Shown piece after piece: positions 55,157 to 64,000 of a stretch of DNA of 64,000 nucleotides (positions within the stretch are counted from its first letter, which is position 1; each line of letters starts with the position of its first letter). Position numbers and translations under genes: made by a program. Origin of the DNA: Aricia agestis. Lineage: Eukaryota; Arthropoda; Insecta; Lepidoptera; Lycaenidae. The stretch is from contig NC_056428.1 of NCBI RefSeq assembly GCF_905147365.1, positions 16,708,001 to 16,772,000 of the forward strand, written 5' to 3'. The notes under the pieces are model-generated. The model was not told the origin of the DNA and did not search any database. It worked only from the letters and a program-made list of their open reading frames with translations.

Positions 55157-58100
55157 GTTAGTGTCCTTTAATTTTTAACTTTGTTATATCATATAGTTTA
55201 TGTACTATAAGAGTTGTCGCAGTATTTCACTTATGAAAAGACAACACAATTGTTGGGTTATTTACATAGACTAAGTTGGACCCAAAATTTTTTTGCAAGT
55301 CATGTCAGTGTGTTCAACATTAAAGTAATTTTATTCTTAAGTAGAAATTTTATTTTAACTTTCATTCTTACTACATCTTTTCCTTCTGTACACGGTAAAC
55401 TTTTTACTAATTCACTTGCTGTTCCCCACGACAAAAGCGAAATTAAATCTCATAGGAAATGTATAGTTTTCATTTTGGCGTGATAAAATTGAGCTATATC
55501 TATACAAATAGTGTCTTAAGACTCCTTTATTATGTTGTATAGATAACTCTTCGTGTTCGTCGAGTAGTGGAAGAGGCGCGACCGTGTCGAGCAGCCTGGA
55601 CAGCCTGTCGGGCGGCGAGTGCGAGATGGCGCCCCACTCGCCCCAGCGCGCCGGCCCGCCGCCCTACCCCCAGCCGCCCGCCTACCCGCCGCCCCAGTGG
55701 CCCGTCGCCCCGCCTAACGTATACGTCAGCCAAGTGACCGCCAACGTCAACGTGCACGGCTACATGGGCCAGTACTACCAGCCGCCGCAGCAGTACGTCC
55801 CCCAGCCGCAGCAGGTGGAGCGCCAGGCGAGGAACCACAGGCGCGACAGGCGCAACAAGCGCGCACCCTCGCCGCCGCCGCAGCCGCCCTACTACGTGCC
55901 CTACTCCCAGTACTACCCGGCTGCGCAGGCGCAGGGCGCACCCCTCTACCATCTCCCGGCCATGTACCAGCCCGTAATGTACGGACCCTACGCGTACCCC
56001 CCCTACTACCCCGAATACCCCATGCCGGTGGAGGGCGAGGCGGAGAAGGTCCCCGATGAGTACCAGCAGGAGGTGGTGATGGAGCAGGAGGCCGTGGACG
56101 CGTACTACGCGGGCGCCCACTATGCCGCCCCGCCCTACGGCCCGCCGGTCGAGGGCGGTGTGGAGTACATGCCGCCCATGTACATCCCGCCCCACCACGT
56201 CCAGATGCCCGCGCCTCCACACCCGCCTCCCCACTCCGCCCCCCACCAGTTCAATGTTCACGCGAAGAACTTCGTCGCCGGCCAGAGCCACAAGAACTAC
56301 GCGGAGAAGGGCCAGGAGCAAAAGCCGATAGCCGCTTCTACGTCGGCCGTAGTGGACTCCGTTCCGATAAAAGACCTCAAGATCAGCAAGGGACCCGGCA
56401 GCCCCAAGCAGGAGAAACCCGCGGAGGTAGCGAAGTCGCCCGCCAACGATAAGACCTCGCCCACGATAAAATCGGACACCACGAAACCGGCGTGGAACGC
56501 TGAGAAACAGGACAGCCAAGTTCAACCTGTCAAGGCTTTCCAGCCAGCCAGCGCGCCGGCCCCGGCGTCCAAGGTGCCCCCGGTCGTAGGAAAGCCGACT
56601 AAGGGACCGGCGGCTCCGTTCCCGACGGCGAAGCAGCCGCAGAAGCCGCTAGCACCGACTGCGCTGCCGGTACAACCTGCCGCGTCAACTCCGAAGCCAC
56701 CATTCGGAAACAGACAGAAGCGCGACGGCCCTCCCAACCGGTCACCGTCCAACGAAAATCCCGAGGTCGAAAAGACCGTCCCAGTGGAGCACGCCAAGCG
56801 CGAGCCTCCTCTGCCCCCGAGCAAGGCGCCCATGCCGATTTCTATAACACTACACGCACAGGGACCACCAGTGATCGTAACCAATAAGTCGCCGTTTGGG
56901 CACTCGAGGAAGGCTAACGCCGTGCCTGAACCGGCTCCGGTTCCCCAGCCGCCGCCTCCCGCGCCGACCGCGTCCGACTTCCCCCCACCTCCTACCCCCA
57001 GGAATAGGGGAGATGCTCTTCCTCCTCCAGTAGTCCAGCCCCAGCCGCAGCCTCAGCCACCGGGCAAATCCTGGGCGAGTCTATTCTCGAATAAGCCGGC
57101 AGCTCCCGCCGTCTCTTCAACGGTAGCGGTGGAGGAACCAATAAGCCCGACCACTTTGACGCCGCCCACGGCTGCTAATGTAAAACCAGTGGCCAAAGTT
57201 CCACCCTATGATGCGTCTCCATTGACAGCGGCTGCGGATAAAGCATCCCCAGTGCCTAAACCGGCTGTAACCAGCACGCCCGCAATATCCTATTCAGAGA
57301 AGACTTCGGTAAATGCTGTGAGCAATGTACCATCACAGACAGTTCCTAAGGCCTCGACGCCTAACGAGGTGCGAGAGGTGCCGATACAAAAAGAGACAAC
57401 CGCTCTACCCGTGCAGCCATCTCCCTTCAGCGATGACCCCAATTCGTACCGGATGGGAGGTAAGACTGTCGCACAATTACAGTCATTAGCATGATCGTGT
57501 GAAGTAGCACATTAGACAATAGGTAAACATTATATTCATGTTGCAATGTTTGTTATTATTTTTAGAGGTGACTACTGACTAACTCAAATGTCATTGATAA
57601 AAGTTTATCATTTTTTGTTTTTCTCATATAGTTTCATCATAAATTCTTGAAAGGTAACAAACATTACATCTTGTACTTACTTTGCTACTTTTCCTTTTCG
57701 CTTATCAGAGTTTGGGCCAGCACAAATACTACCTACATACATATTTTATATAAAAAAAATTTGAACCTAAGTAAGTGTACATAAAACAAAATTTTATTTA
57801 CCAGAGTTCCTTGCTAAATACCAACTGGACAATCGCACGGTGACGCTCCTGCCGCGCGGCCTAACAAACCGATCGAACTACTGCTATGTCAACGCAATCC
57901 TGCAAGCGCTGATCGCCTGCCCGCCCTTCTATAACCTGCTCAAGACCCTGCCCTACCAGGCGAGAAAAGGAAAGTCCAGTACGCCCGTTATTGATGCTAT
58001 GTGAGTTAACCTGTTTTGTAATCGCCTTATTTGAAAATTTTGTCACCTTCTTTTACACAAAGAAGGTGACAAAATTATCAACAATGACATAAACAGACAA

Positions 58101-61100
58101 AGCTGTTATGAAACAATAGTTTAAGCCCCATATTCATGGTAAACATTCGTTTAGCAACAAAGTTGAATCAACGTGTTGCGGAGTTGCTGTCAACATGTTG
58201 CTGGCAAGTGGCAACGCTGTGTTGCAGTGTTGACAATAGCATGTTGACAAGTTTTCGCTCGATGAGCGCAAAACATCAGTTTAGCATTAAATGTTGACGT
58301 GTTTGCAACAGTTTATAAACATGGCAGTAGTTTGAAGAAATGATAAAATAATATAATTATTTCAATCAAAATCATTACTATGGGATTCTTCTATAAAAGA
58401 ATACAAAGATAAAAACAAAAAGAACGATGCATCCGAAGAAATTTCTCAAGCCCTAAAATTATCTAATCACAAATCAAATTTTCTCTATGCAGAAGATAGT
58501 TTCGAATCCACCATCTTTTGCTCTTTTTTTTTATTAGAAATCATATACATCAGATACAAAGAACACAACACTACTTCCTCGGGCAACATTTTAACGCAGA
58601 TTGGCGTGTGGACAGCCAATTATAATTATTAAACAATGTTTCCAGCAGCATCATCAACCATGTTGATCAACTGTTGCTAAACTTTTATTTACCATGAATA
58701 CGAGGCTGAACTACAGTGTAGTTTTAACCACTAATGTCAAAATATCAGTTCCAAGAGGATGAAACAAACTTTCTATTTCCATTTTTTCTTCCAAGTTATT
58801 TCACATTATGAAATGTAAGTTATTGCTTGTTATTCATCTGAATAAGATCTAGCGTGTCTTTCACTGTACCAAATTTATATTTTCCCCAACAGTAATAACT
58901 ATGATTAGTTACCTCAAAATGCTCAAAAAATACTACACACTCAACCAACAATTTTTCCATCAACTATGTGTCTTTTAATCCAAAGCTCAAGGCAAGTCAC
59001 AAAAACCTAATAAATGTTAAGTACGAAATAATTTCCAATACCTTACTAATTTTTATTAACTCAACATTCCAGGGTGGAGCTCTGTTACGAGTTCTGGTCG
59101 GGCAACAACCCGTCGGGCCGCCGGTTGCGCGACGCCGGCGCGGTGCCCGGCGGCCCGCCGCTCGACGGCGCCGCGGCCCTGCGTGTGCTCCGTGCGCTCC
59201 GCTTCCCCGGCTCCCAGGAGGGCCGACAGGAAGACGCTGAGGAATTCTTAGGATGCCTCCTGAATTCCCTGAATGATGAGATGCTTGAGGTGGGTGGTCT
59301 GAACCAATATTTACAAGTTGCAATACGTTATACGACAACTATGAAAGTAGATGCTGAAAGTAGAAGCCATTGGTGCCTCGAAATATTTTGATACAAGTAA
59401 AAACTGCAGCAACTGCAAACAGACAAACTATGTAGCTGCAGATTCATGATCATGTTGTATCATGTGACAGCACAAAATTTATCGGCGTTATTCAGCAATT
59501 TCAACTTCGAGCGATTAACATAATAATATCAAATATCTACTCAAATGATTTTGTTAGTATCTTTAACCCTCCGTGCACCACGTGGGGTCTAACAAACCTC
59601 AGACGTACAAAAATTTTCATAACTTTTTAAATACTCGTGTGATTTTTTGACGCTTTATGTAGCTGGAGTTAAGACATTGCCTTACCGTTCGGCGGCAGTA
59701 GTTTAGGATTTTCTTCACCGATGCAACGAACAGACGTGCACAAAGTGTGCTGGGGTCCCACAAACCCCACGTAGTTCAGGACGTCGTTAAAAAGTTGTAC
59801 AGGCAGAGTATTATAAAATGTGAAAAAATCTATTTTTCTCGCATATTTGAATTCATTTCGATTTAATAAGCATTTTTGGACAGGTTTATGAACAAATAAA
59901 GTGTGACTTTCATAGAAGATTTTAAAAATCGCAAAGATATAAACCATGGATACTAAGAGGTTCTTGAAACAGTTTCACCGATTTTTTGGCAAAGCAGCCC
60001 CTGGACCACCAGAAAAATTATCAAGATCAATAAAGAAGTATTCAGATTGTATCAGGAAGATAAATTAAAAACTCAAATACGGTTGTGAGCACAATAATAG
60101 ACCTATTTGCTTACACATACCGTGCCCAATTTCATTGTAAAAATGTACCGATTTCATCTTGCCTAAATATCGTGTAGACTGATTATATTAAGTTCATATT
60201 ATTAAATTTGTATTCCATTTAAAATTTTAAAGCAGTTCGGGAAAAAATGTAACTTTTCAATTGTGGGAGCTCACCAAAAAAGAGTCTACGTTTTACTTGG
60301 TAAAAGGTTATTATATTTTCATTTTTGGGTGTAAAGAATTAAAAATGGGAGTTATCTCAGTAAGTATCGTTTTATATTACAATTAAATAGACAAAAAACA
60401 GTTATTTGAAATAAAATTAACAATTAAACACAAATTACGCATTCCTTGCCCAGATAAGTCTTGGGGTTTGACAAACCCCACGTGGTGCACGGTGTAACTT
60501 TTATTCACGTGGTGCACGGAGGGTTAATATTGCCGCTGGACCCAGTAGTCTAAGCGATAAGTTGAGAATGGCGAAATATAGAGATAAGGGTCATAAAAAT
60601 ACGTGCGATAGCTCATTAGATTCGGGAAGACGTCTAGAAAAGTTTCATTTACTATCACGTAATTGGTTTCATATCAATGAAGGACAAGTATTAACTAAAA
60701 AAAAAATGTTTTTTCCGCCATTTGCTAATAAATTTTTTTTTCTTACCTTTATTCTCTTGAAAATATTGTGATTTTTAGAAACAAATTTTTTTCTTAATAG
60801 CAATATTTTATTGTTTATGATCGTTTTTTTTAAATGAAACAACTTTTTTTTTGACAATATTACGTGGATTTCTAGTGTTTTGTTCAAGTTAAAAAATGAT
60901 TATAAACAAAGTATTAAATTTTTTTAAACTTTTATGGCGTGATCTTGTCAAGTATGTTTATATGAAGGGCTCCACGAAATGAAAAATTTTACGAAAATTA
61001 TTTAAAGGTTTTCTTTAAAGTACAATGAGGCCGGAAGTTCGAAAAAATTTCGTTAGTTAACATTTGTCTAATTTGTTGAAAAATTAACTTTAAGTTAAAT

Positions 61101-64000
61101 TCCCAAAGGAAGCAAATTCTTTGAAATGTTCGGAATACACTAAGTTTTTGAAAATTTTAAAGTAATATTTAATACCTTTAAAAAAAATAATCAGTGTGAC
61201 GTGCTCGGTTTTGAAGCCACGCGCGCTACCTAAAAATGCCGCGCGAAGGCTTACTTTCAGCGTTAAATTAAAATTATAAATAATAGAGATAGAATTCCGG
61301 GAGTTGGGATTTTTTTATGGAAATTTCCTCTTCTTTAAGAATCTTTTTTAATTTTTTTTTTAAATGTTAATAGTTTCGGAGTTTTTAACAAAAAACATAG
61401 GTAATACCTTTTTTTTTGCAACCTAATTTGCTTATAATTTTTGCAATTTTTTGTGTGCTAATACACGCTTCCGATACATTTTTCTAGACGTCTTCCCGAA
61501 TCTAATGAGCTTTCGCACGTATTTTTATGACCCTTATCTCTATATTTCGCCTTTCTCAACTTATCGCTTAGACTACAGCGCCGTACTTGCTACGCTCGAT
61601 ATGCGTAAACAATGCAATTTAAAGACGAACACCCAAAAAAGCCCAAGCTCCGGCACAAAAGTAAGGTATCTCAGTTTTCTGTAAGTATACTTTATTAGTA
61701 AAAGAAATGTATATGTGTTATTGCCGCAAAAAAGTGGCTGAAGTAAAAAAATGCTATTTTATTATTTTCTTGCGTACCTAAGTTTAGTTTAAATTACTTT
61801 TATGAAATGTTTTAAACAATCAGTAAACCTACAAAAACACTTTTTCCTTTTAGGAATAAAGGTAGGTACTACAAATTCTGTCTGCTAATAATAACAAGGA
61901 ACACGTACACACCCTAAAGTATTATCACTTATTTTTGTTACACTCTGTATCGTGGGCGCCGGCAGGGCGGTGCCAGGTACACTTGCACTTGCACCCCTTG
62001 GGAATCTCGGGATCGACAGGAATTATTGAAATAAAAAGCAGTATGTTGAAAGCCGTACAAAGATAGTTCGTAATGTTTCGGCACTAAAATATGTACCTAC
62101 AATATATTCTGTTGACGTAAATAGAGTCACTGTTGTTCGTAAAAAGTAAAAAGAAAAGAAAAAAAACTAAAATCTGCACCCCTTGGAAATTATTTCTGCC
62201 GGCGCCCATGCCCTGTATACTTATTTTCACTAAATCTTGTCATTCTGTTTATTTTCCCTATGTACTTACATAAAAAAGATCGGTATAATAATATAATAAT
62301 AAAACAAAAGTAATCTTATGCTTAATGGGGATGCCTCATATTGTATGTGATTTTATTGAGAAATAAAGATTTATTATTTATTATTATTATAATTATGTAT
62401 TTTAGAAACATAATTCATTACTATTTTATAACATTTTGGAGTCGATATGTTCAACGTAATGTAATTTTCAATTAGCGGCTGAAAAAATCTAAAAGCATTT
62501 TTTTTTCTATCTTAGCCACATCCTGCGGCGAACACGCCTATCAAAAAATGTTACACATAAAATACACAAATAACTGAGATTCTTTTCTGCGCCGGGCCTT
62601 GGGTAATTTTCTATTGAGTTTGCAATAAATAACATTTTAAAACTTTTTCGTATTAAAACTTTTAAAAACTGTTAAGACATTCAAAATGTAAGAAGACATA
62701 ATGATTATTGTATCAATTGTGATATTTCAGCTGATTAAGCTGGTGGAGCCCGAGGAACCTAAGGACAGCAACGGCAAGCCCAATGGCGAAGTGGCTCCAG
62801 AACAGCCCGCCGAGGACGATGATGATGATGAGTGGAAGGTCAGTGTAAAACGTAAACAAAGCGTTCATTTTTTTTATTTCACATTTCTCATAAAAAAATC
62901 TAGGATTCCTTTCCCGGATTACCACTTGACATAATTTCTAGAATTGGTAAATTGCTTTTGATATTCACTCCCATTTTACGATGATGCCATTTATTTTTCG
63001 TCTCCGAAAGTAGTTTTACTTGTATGTGGACAACCTAAACTGAGTATGAATTACCTACAAAACAGTATTTAATGTAAAATTGCACATCCATTTACCCAAG
63101 TAAACTTTTCAGGTGATGGGCCCGCGTAATAAGGGTGCGGTGGAACGCAGATGGGCGGCGCGTCGCACGCCTCTAGCGGATATATTCCGGGGACGCACGC
63201 GCCTGCGTCTACACCGCGCGCCCGCTGCCGCTGCGCCCGCACCGCCGCCGCATCTAGTTACGGATGCGGTGCAGCCGTTCTTTACGTTGCAACTGGATAT
63301 TGAGGTGAGAGAGTGGTTTAATGTGCCTTAGATCCCAAACTTATTTTGTCTACTACCTTGAGAAAAAATTGTTTTTTCTAATTGAAAAAAAGCCCCCCAA
63401 CAGTTTCTAATTGAAATGCATCCAGAGAAGACTTCAGACGTAAGGTGACCTAATAAAGACTTCAGGTGTAAAACGCTTTGTTTTTGACTGAGTGAGTGAT
63501 CACTAAGCGAAAGCTTTAGGGGGTGAAAAATTGCTAATTCTTCACCCTGAAGCCCCTTGCCCTTCAATTTTGTAGACATTGCACCAATATCTAAAGACCG
63601 GGGATGCTACTCACAACACTGCTCACACAAGCAGCTGTAGCCTGTAACTCCATGGGTAGCAACTATCGCATCCACCAGGAGATATCTCGTTTCTTTTTTC
63701 TCAAGAGTGGGGTGTTGTTAATGATGTTTATCTTTTTAATAGAAAATCTTTTAGCTTGTTCTAATTTTATTTTAACAAACGTAACATTCCAGCGCTCCAA
63801 CACCGTGAAGGACGCGCTAGAGCTGCTCGCCGGCAAGGACACGCTAGAGGGCGTGTCGGACGCCTGGCAGCAGCTATCGCTGGAGCAGCTGCCCGTGGTG
63901 CTGCTGCTGCACCTCAAGTGCTTCCAGCTTGATGCTGAAGGGCATACGGCCAAGATCGTCAAGAACATCGACTTCCCGATTGATCTCAAGATCGATCCTA
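55039..64000 (+). CDS. USP10: Ubiquitin carboxyl-terminal hydrolase 10 (partial, seven exons)
   Basis: Deubiquitinase of the USP family that removes ubiquitin from substrates; in mammals cytosolic and partnered with G3BP. Exons: 55039-55156, 55543-57459, 57805-58000, 59073-59289, 62731-62838, 63113-63304, 63793-64000+. They encode about 985 residues before the window ends. Known USP10 motifs in order: PAM2-like FNVHAKNF (about residue 276), KSWASLF (about 548), a LLPRGLTNRSNYCYVNA Cys box with catalytic Cys at 57882-57884, GRQEDAEEFLG, an acidic linker ending DEWKVMGPRNK, DAVQPFFTLQLDIE, and LHLKCF. The C-terminal His box is beyond the window, and the first exon(s) are unidentified. Longer than human USP10 (798 residues) because the disordered region is expanded. 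Odd point: LHLKCF has Cys where the USP family usually has Arg. The exons are GC-rich in AT-rich, transposon-laden introns. Confidence 0.93.
55543..57459 (+). CDS. USP10: USP10 large exon, disordered Pro/Tyr-rich region
   Basis: Acceptor TTGTATAG, donor GTAAGAC. About 640 residues of low complexity: a Ser-rich start, a long Pro/Tyr-rich stretch (repeated PPYY/YYP), then Pro/Ala/Lys/Ser-rich sequence. The PAM2-like FNVHAKNF is at 56250-56273 (PAM2 peptides bind the PABP MLLE domain; human USP10 has one). KSWASLF is at 57066-57086, conserved in USP10. The end RMGEFLAKYQ continues into the catalytic domain. Strong GC bias. Long frames on the other strand are shadows of this composition. Confidence 0.9.
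57805..58000 (+). CDS. USP10: USP10 exon with the catalytic Cys box
   Basis: Acceptor TTTACCAG, donor GTGAGT. Encodes TVTLLPRGLTNRSNYCYVNA, then ILQALIACPPFYNLL; the nucleophile Cys codon is at 57882-57884 and the oxyanion-hole Asn-type residues precede it. Matches the start of the human catalytic domain. Confidence 0.93.
58124..58707. mobile_element. Inverted-repeat element in USP10 intron
   Basis: Ends AGCCCCATATTCATGGTAAA and its near-complement (TTTACCATGAATACGAGGCT). The arms continue through GTTTAGCAACA. The interior has repeated GTTGCN/CAACATGTTG motifs. Non-coding; no clear target duplication. Confidence 0.65.
59073..59289 (+). CDS. USP10: USP10 exon with QEDAEEFLG motif
   Basis: Acceptor CATTCCAG, donor GTGGGT. 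Encodes VELCYEFWSGNNPSGRR, a GC-rich Gly/Pro/Ala segment, and GRQEDAEEFLGCLLNSL, the conserved USP helix. Confidence 0.92.
59567..60523. mobile_element. piggyBac-like non-autonomous element in USP10 intron
   Basis: Perfect 18-bp ends CCCTCCGTGCACCACGTG flanked by TTAA on both sides (59563-59566 and 60524-60527), the piggyBac signature. Just inside the right end the terminal sequence is repeated (CCCCACGTGGTGCACGG), and GGGGTYTRACAAACC blocks occur at both ends. 957 bp with no intact transposase. Confidence 0.85.
60545..61576. mobile_element. Element with 94-bp terminal inverted repeats in USP10 intron
   Basis: 60545-60638 and 61483-61576 pair almost perfectly (GTAGTCTAAGCGATAAGTTG ... ATTCGGGAAGACGTCTAGA) with a few mismatches. 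The interior is AT-rich, apart from a GCCACGCGCGCTACC patch at about 61218. No coding capacity and no target duplication found. It lies 17 bp from the piggyBac-like element. Confidence 0.8.
61577..61942. other. USP10 intron sequence
   Basis: AT-rich. The last part (TATCACTTATTTTTGTTACA) belongs to the GTTACACTCTGTAT repeat, into which the next element inserted. Confidence 0.4.
61951..62210. mobile_element. hAT-type MITE in USP10 intron
   Basis: Ends CGTGGGCGCCGGCAG and CTGCCGGCGCCCATG (inverted, one mismatch) with GCACCCCTTGG just inside both. Flanks CTCTGTAT (61943-61950) and CCCTGTAT (62211-62218) are an 8-bp duplication with one difference. 260 bp, no coding capacity. Confidence 0.75.
62219..62730. 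other. USP10 intron sequence
   Basis: AT-rich with an ATTATTATT run near 62375. Ends in the acceptor GATATTTCAG. Confidence 0.4.
62731..62838 (+). CDS. USP10: USP10 exon, acidic linker
   Basis: 36 codons in phase 0, LIKLVEPEEPKDSNGKPNG to a run of five Asp and EWK. It aligns with the acidic linker of human USP10 that ends DEWEQVGPRNK. Confidence 0.9.
63113..63304 (+). CDS. USP10: USP10 exon, catalytic domain
   Basis: 64 codons in phase 0. VMGPRNKGAVERRWAARRTP, then PLADIFRGRTRLRL, an Ala/Pro-rich insert and QPFFTLQLDIE, all in the order found in USP10. Confidence 0.92.
63793..64000 (+). CDS. USP10: USP10 exon, truncated by the window end
   Basis: Acceptor ACATTCCAG. RSNTVKDALELLAGKDTLEG, LPVVLLLHLKCFQLDAEGH and IVKNIDFPIDLKIDP follow the human order. 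The His box and the rest of the domain (roughly 100-150 residues) lie outside. Confidence 0.92.

Noticed and set aside
55530..56525. 331-codon minus-strand frame and other long frames opposite USP10
   Set aside because: Shadows caused by the high GC content of the USP10 exon. The sense strand has homology and splice phases; these have neither.
59669..59947. 92-codon minus-strand frame inside the piggyBac-like element
   Set aside because: No DDD-motif or cysteine-rich domain that I can recognise; not enough to call a transposase remnant.

Overview
The window is nuclear DNA of an animal, almost certainly a moth or butterfly (Lepidoptera). It is AT-rich and packed with short interspersed repeats of lepidopteran type: Helitron-like elements ending in a small hairpin and CTAG|T, the 'CGGCCAAGTGCGAGTCGGACTCGC' repeat family, tRNA-derived and other SINEs, and many inverted-repeat DNA elements. 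One spliced host gene is recognisable, a ubiquitin-specific protease 10 (USP10) orthologue on the + strand. Seven consecutive exons lie between 55039 and 64000 and the gene runs off the right edge; its first exon(s) are not identified. All splice sites are GT-AG and all phases agree (118+1917+196+217+108+192+208 nt). The rest of the window is intergenic or far-upstream intron, built of transposable-element debris.

Layout. 0-19 kb: scattered Helitron-like copies, four long copies of the CGGCCAAGTGCGAG family, several MITEs, one SINE, and at about 17.65-17.73 kb a candidate minus-strand core promoter (TATA, Inr, short exon, perfect splice donor). 19.4-20.6 kb: a Helitron-like element carrying a minisatellite of about 170 bp, followed directly by a second Helitron-like repeat. 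20.7-33 kb: SINEs, a miniature LTR retrotransposon (TRIM) with 5-bp target duplication and a SINE in its left LTR, and a hAT-type element with perfect 8-bp target duplication that holds a SINE and a small MITE. 33.4-38.3 kb: one copy of a roughly 800-bp repeat split by a very large AATAT/GATAT array. The array contains an antisense BEL/Pao fragment and an R4/Dong-type non-LTR retrotransposon with an open 716-codon frame. 38.3-44.4 kb: MITE cluster, PIF/Harbinger relic, several long perfect hairpins. 44.4-49.4 kb: an APE-type LINE flanked by a 14-bp target duplication. It has been interrupted by a SINE and by a 1.87-kb inverted-repeat DNA element that itself contains a LINE tail with a 16-bp target duplication. 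49.5-55 kb: further hAT-like and nested inverted-repeat elements. 55-64 kb: USP10, with a piggyBac-like element, a 94-bp-TIR element and a hAT-like element in its introns.

No operon-like or defence-like system is visible and nothing here is a convincing new biological system. The most interesting material is: insertion of the Dong-like element into the microsatellite, with an 'empty' copy of the host repeat at 28.5 kb showing the microsatellite before expansion; the chimera with BEL/Pao; multi-level nested insertions dated by target duplications; repeated short-spacer inverted duplications forming perfect hairpins, at least one of them demonstrably copied from the neighbouring coding sequence; the candidate promoter at 17.7 kb; and the conserved PAM2-like and SWASLF motifs in the USP10 disordered region. 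Repeat names are structural descriptions; no database was searched.
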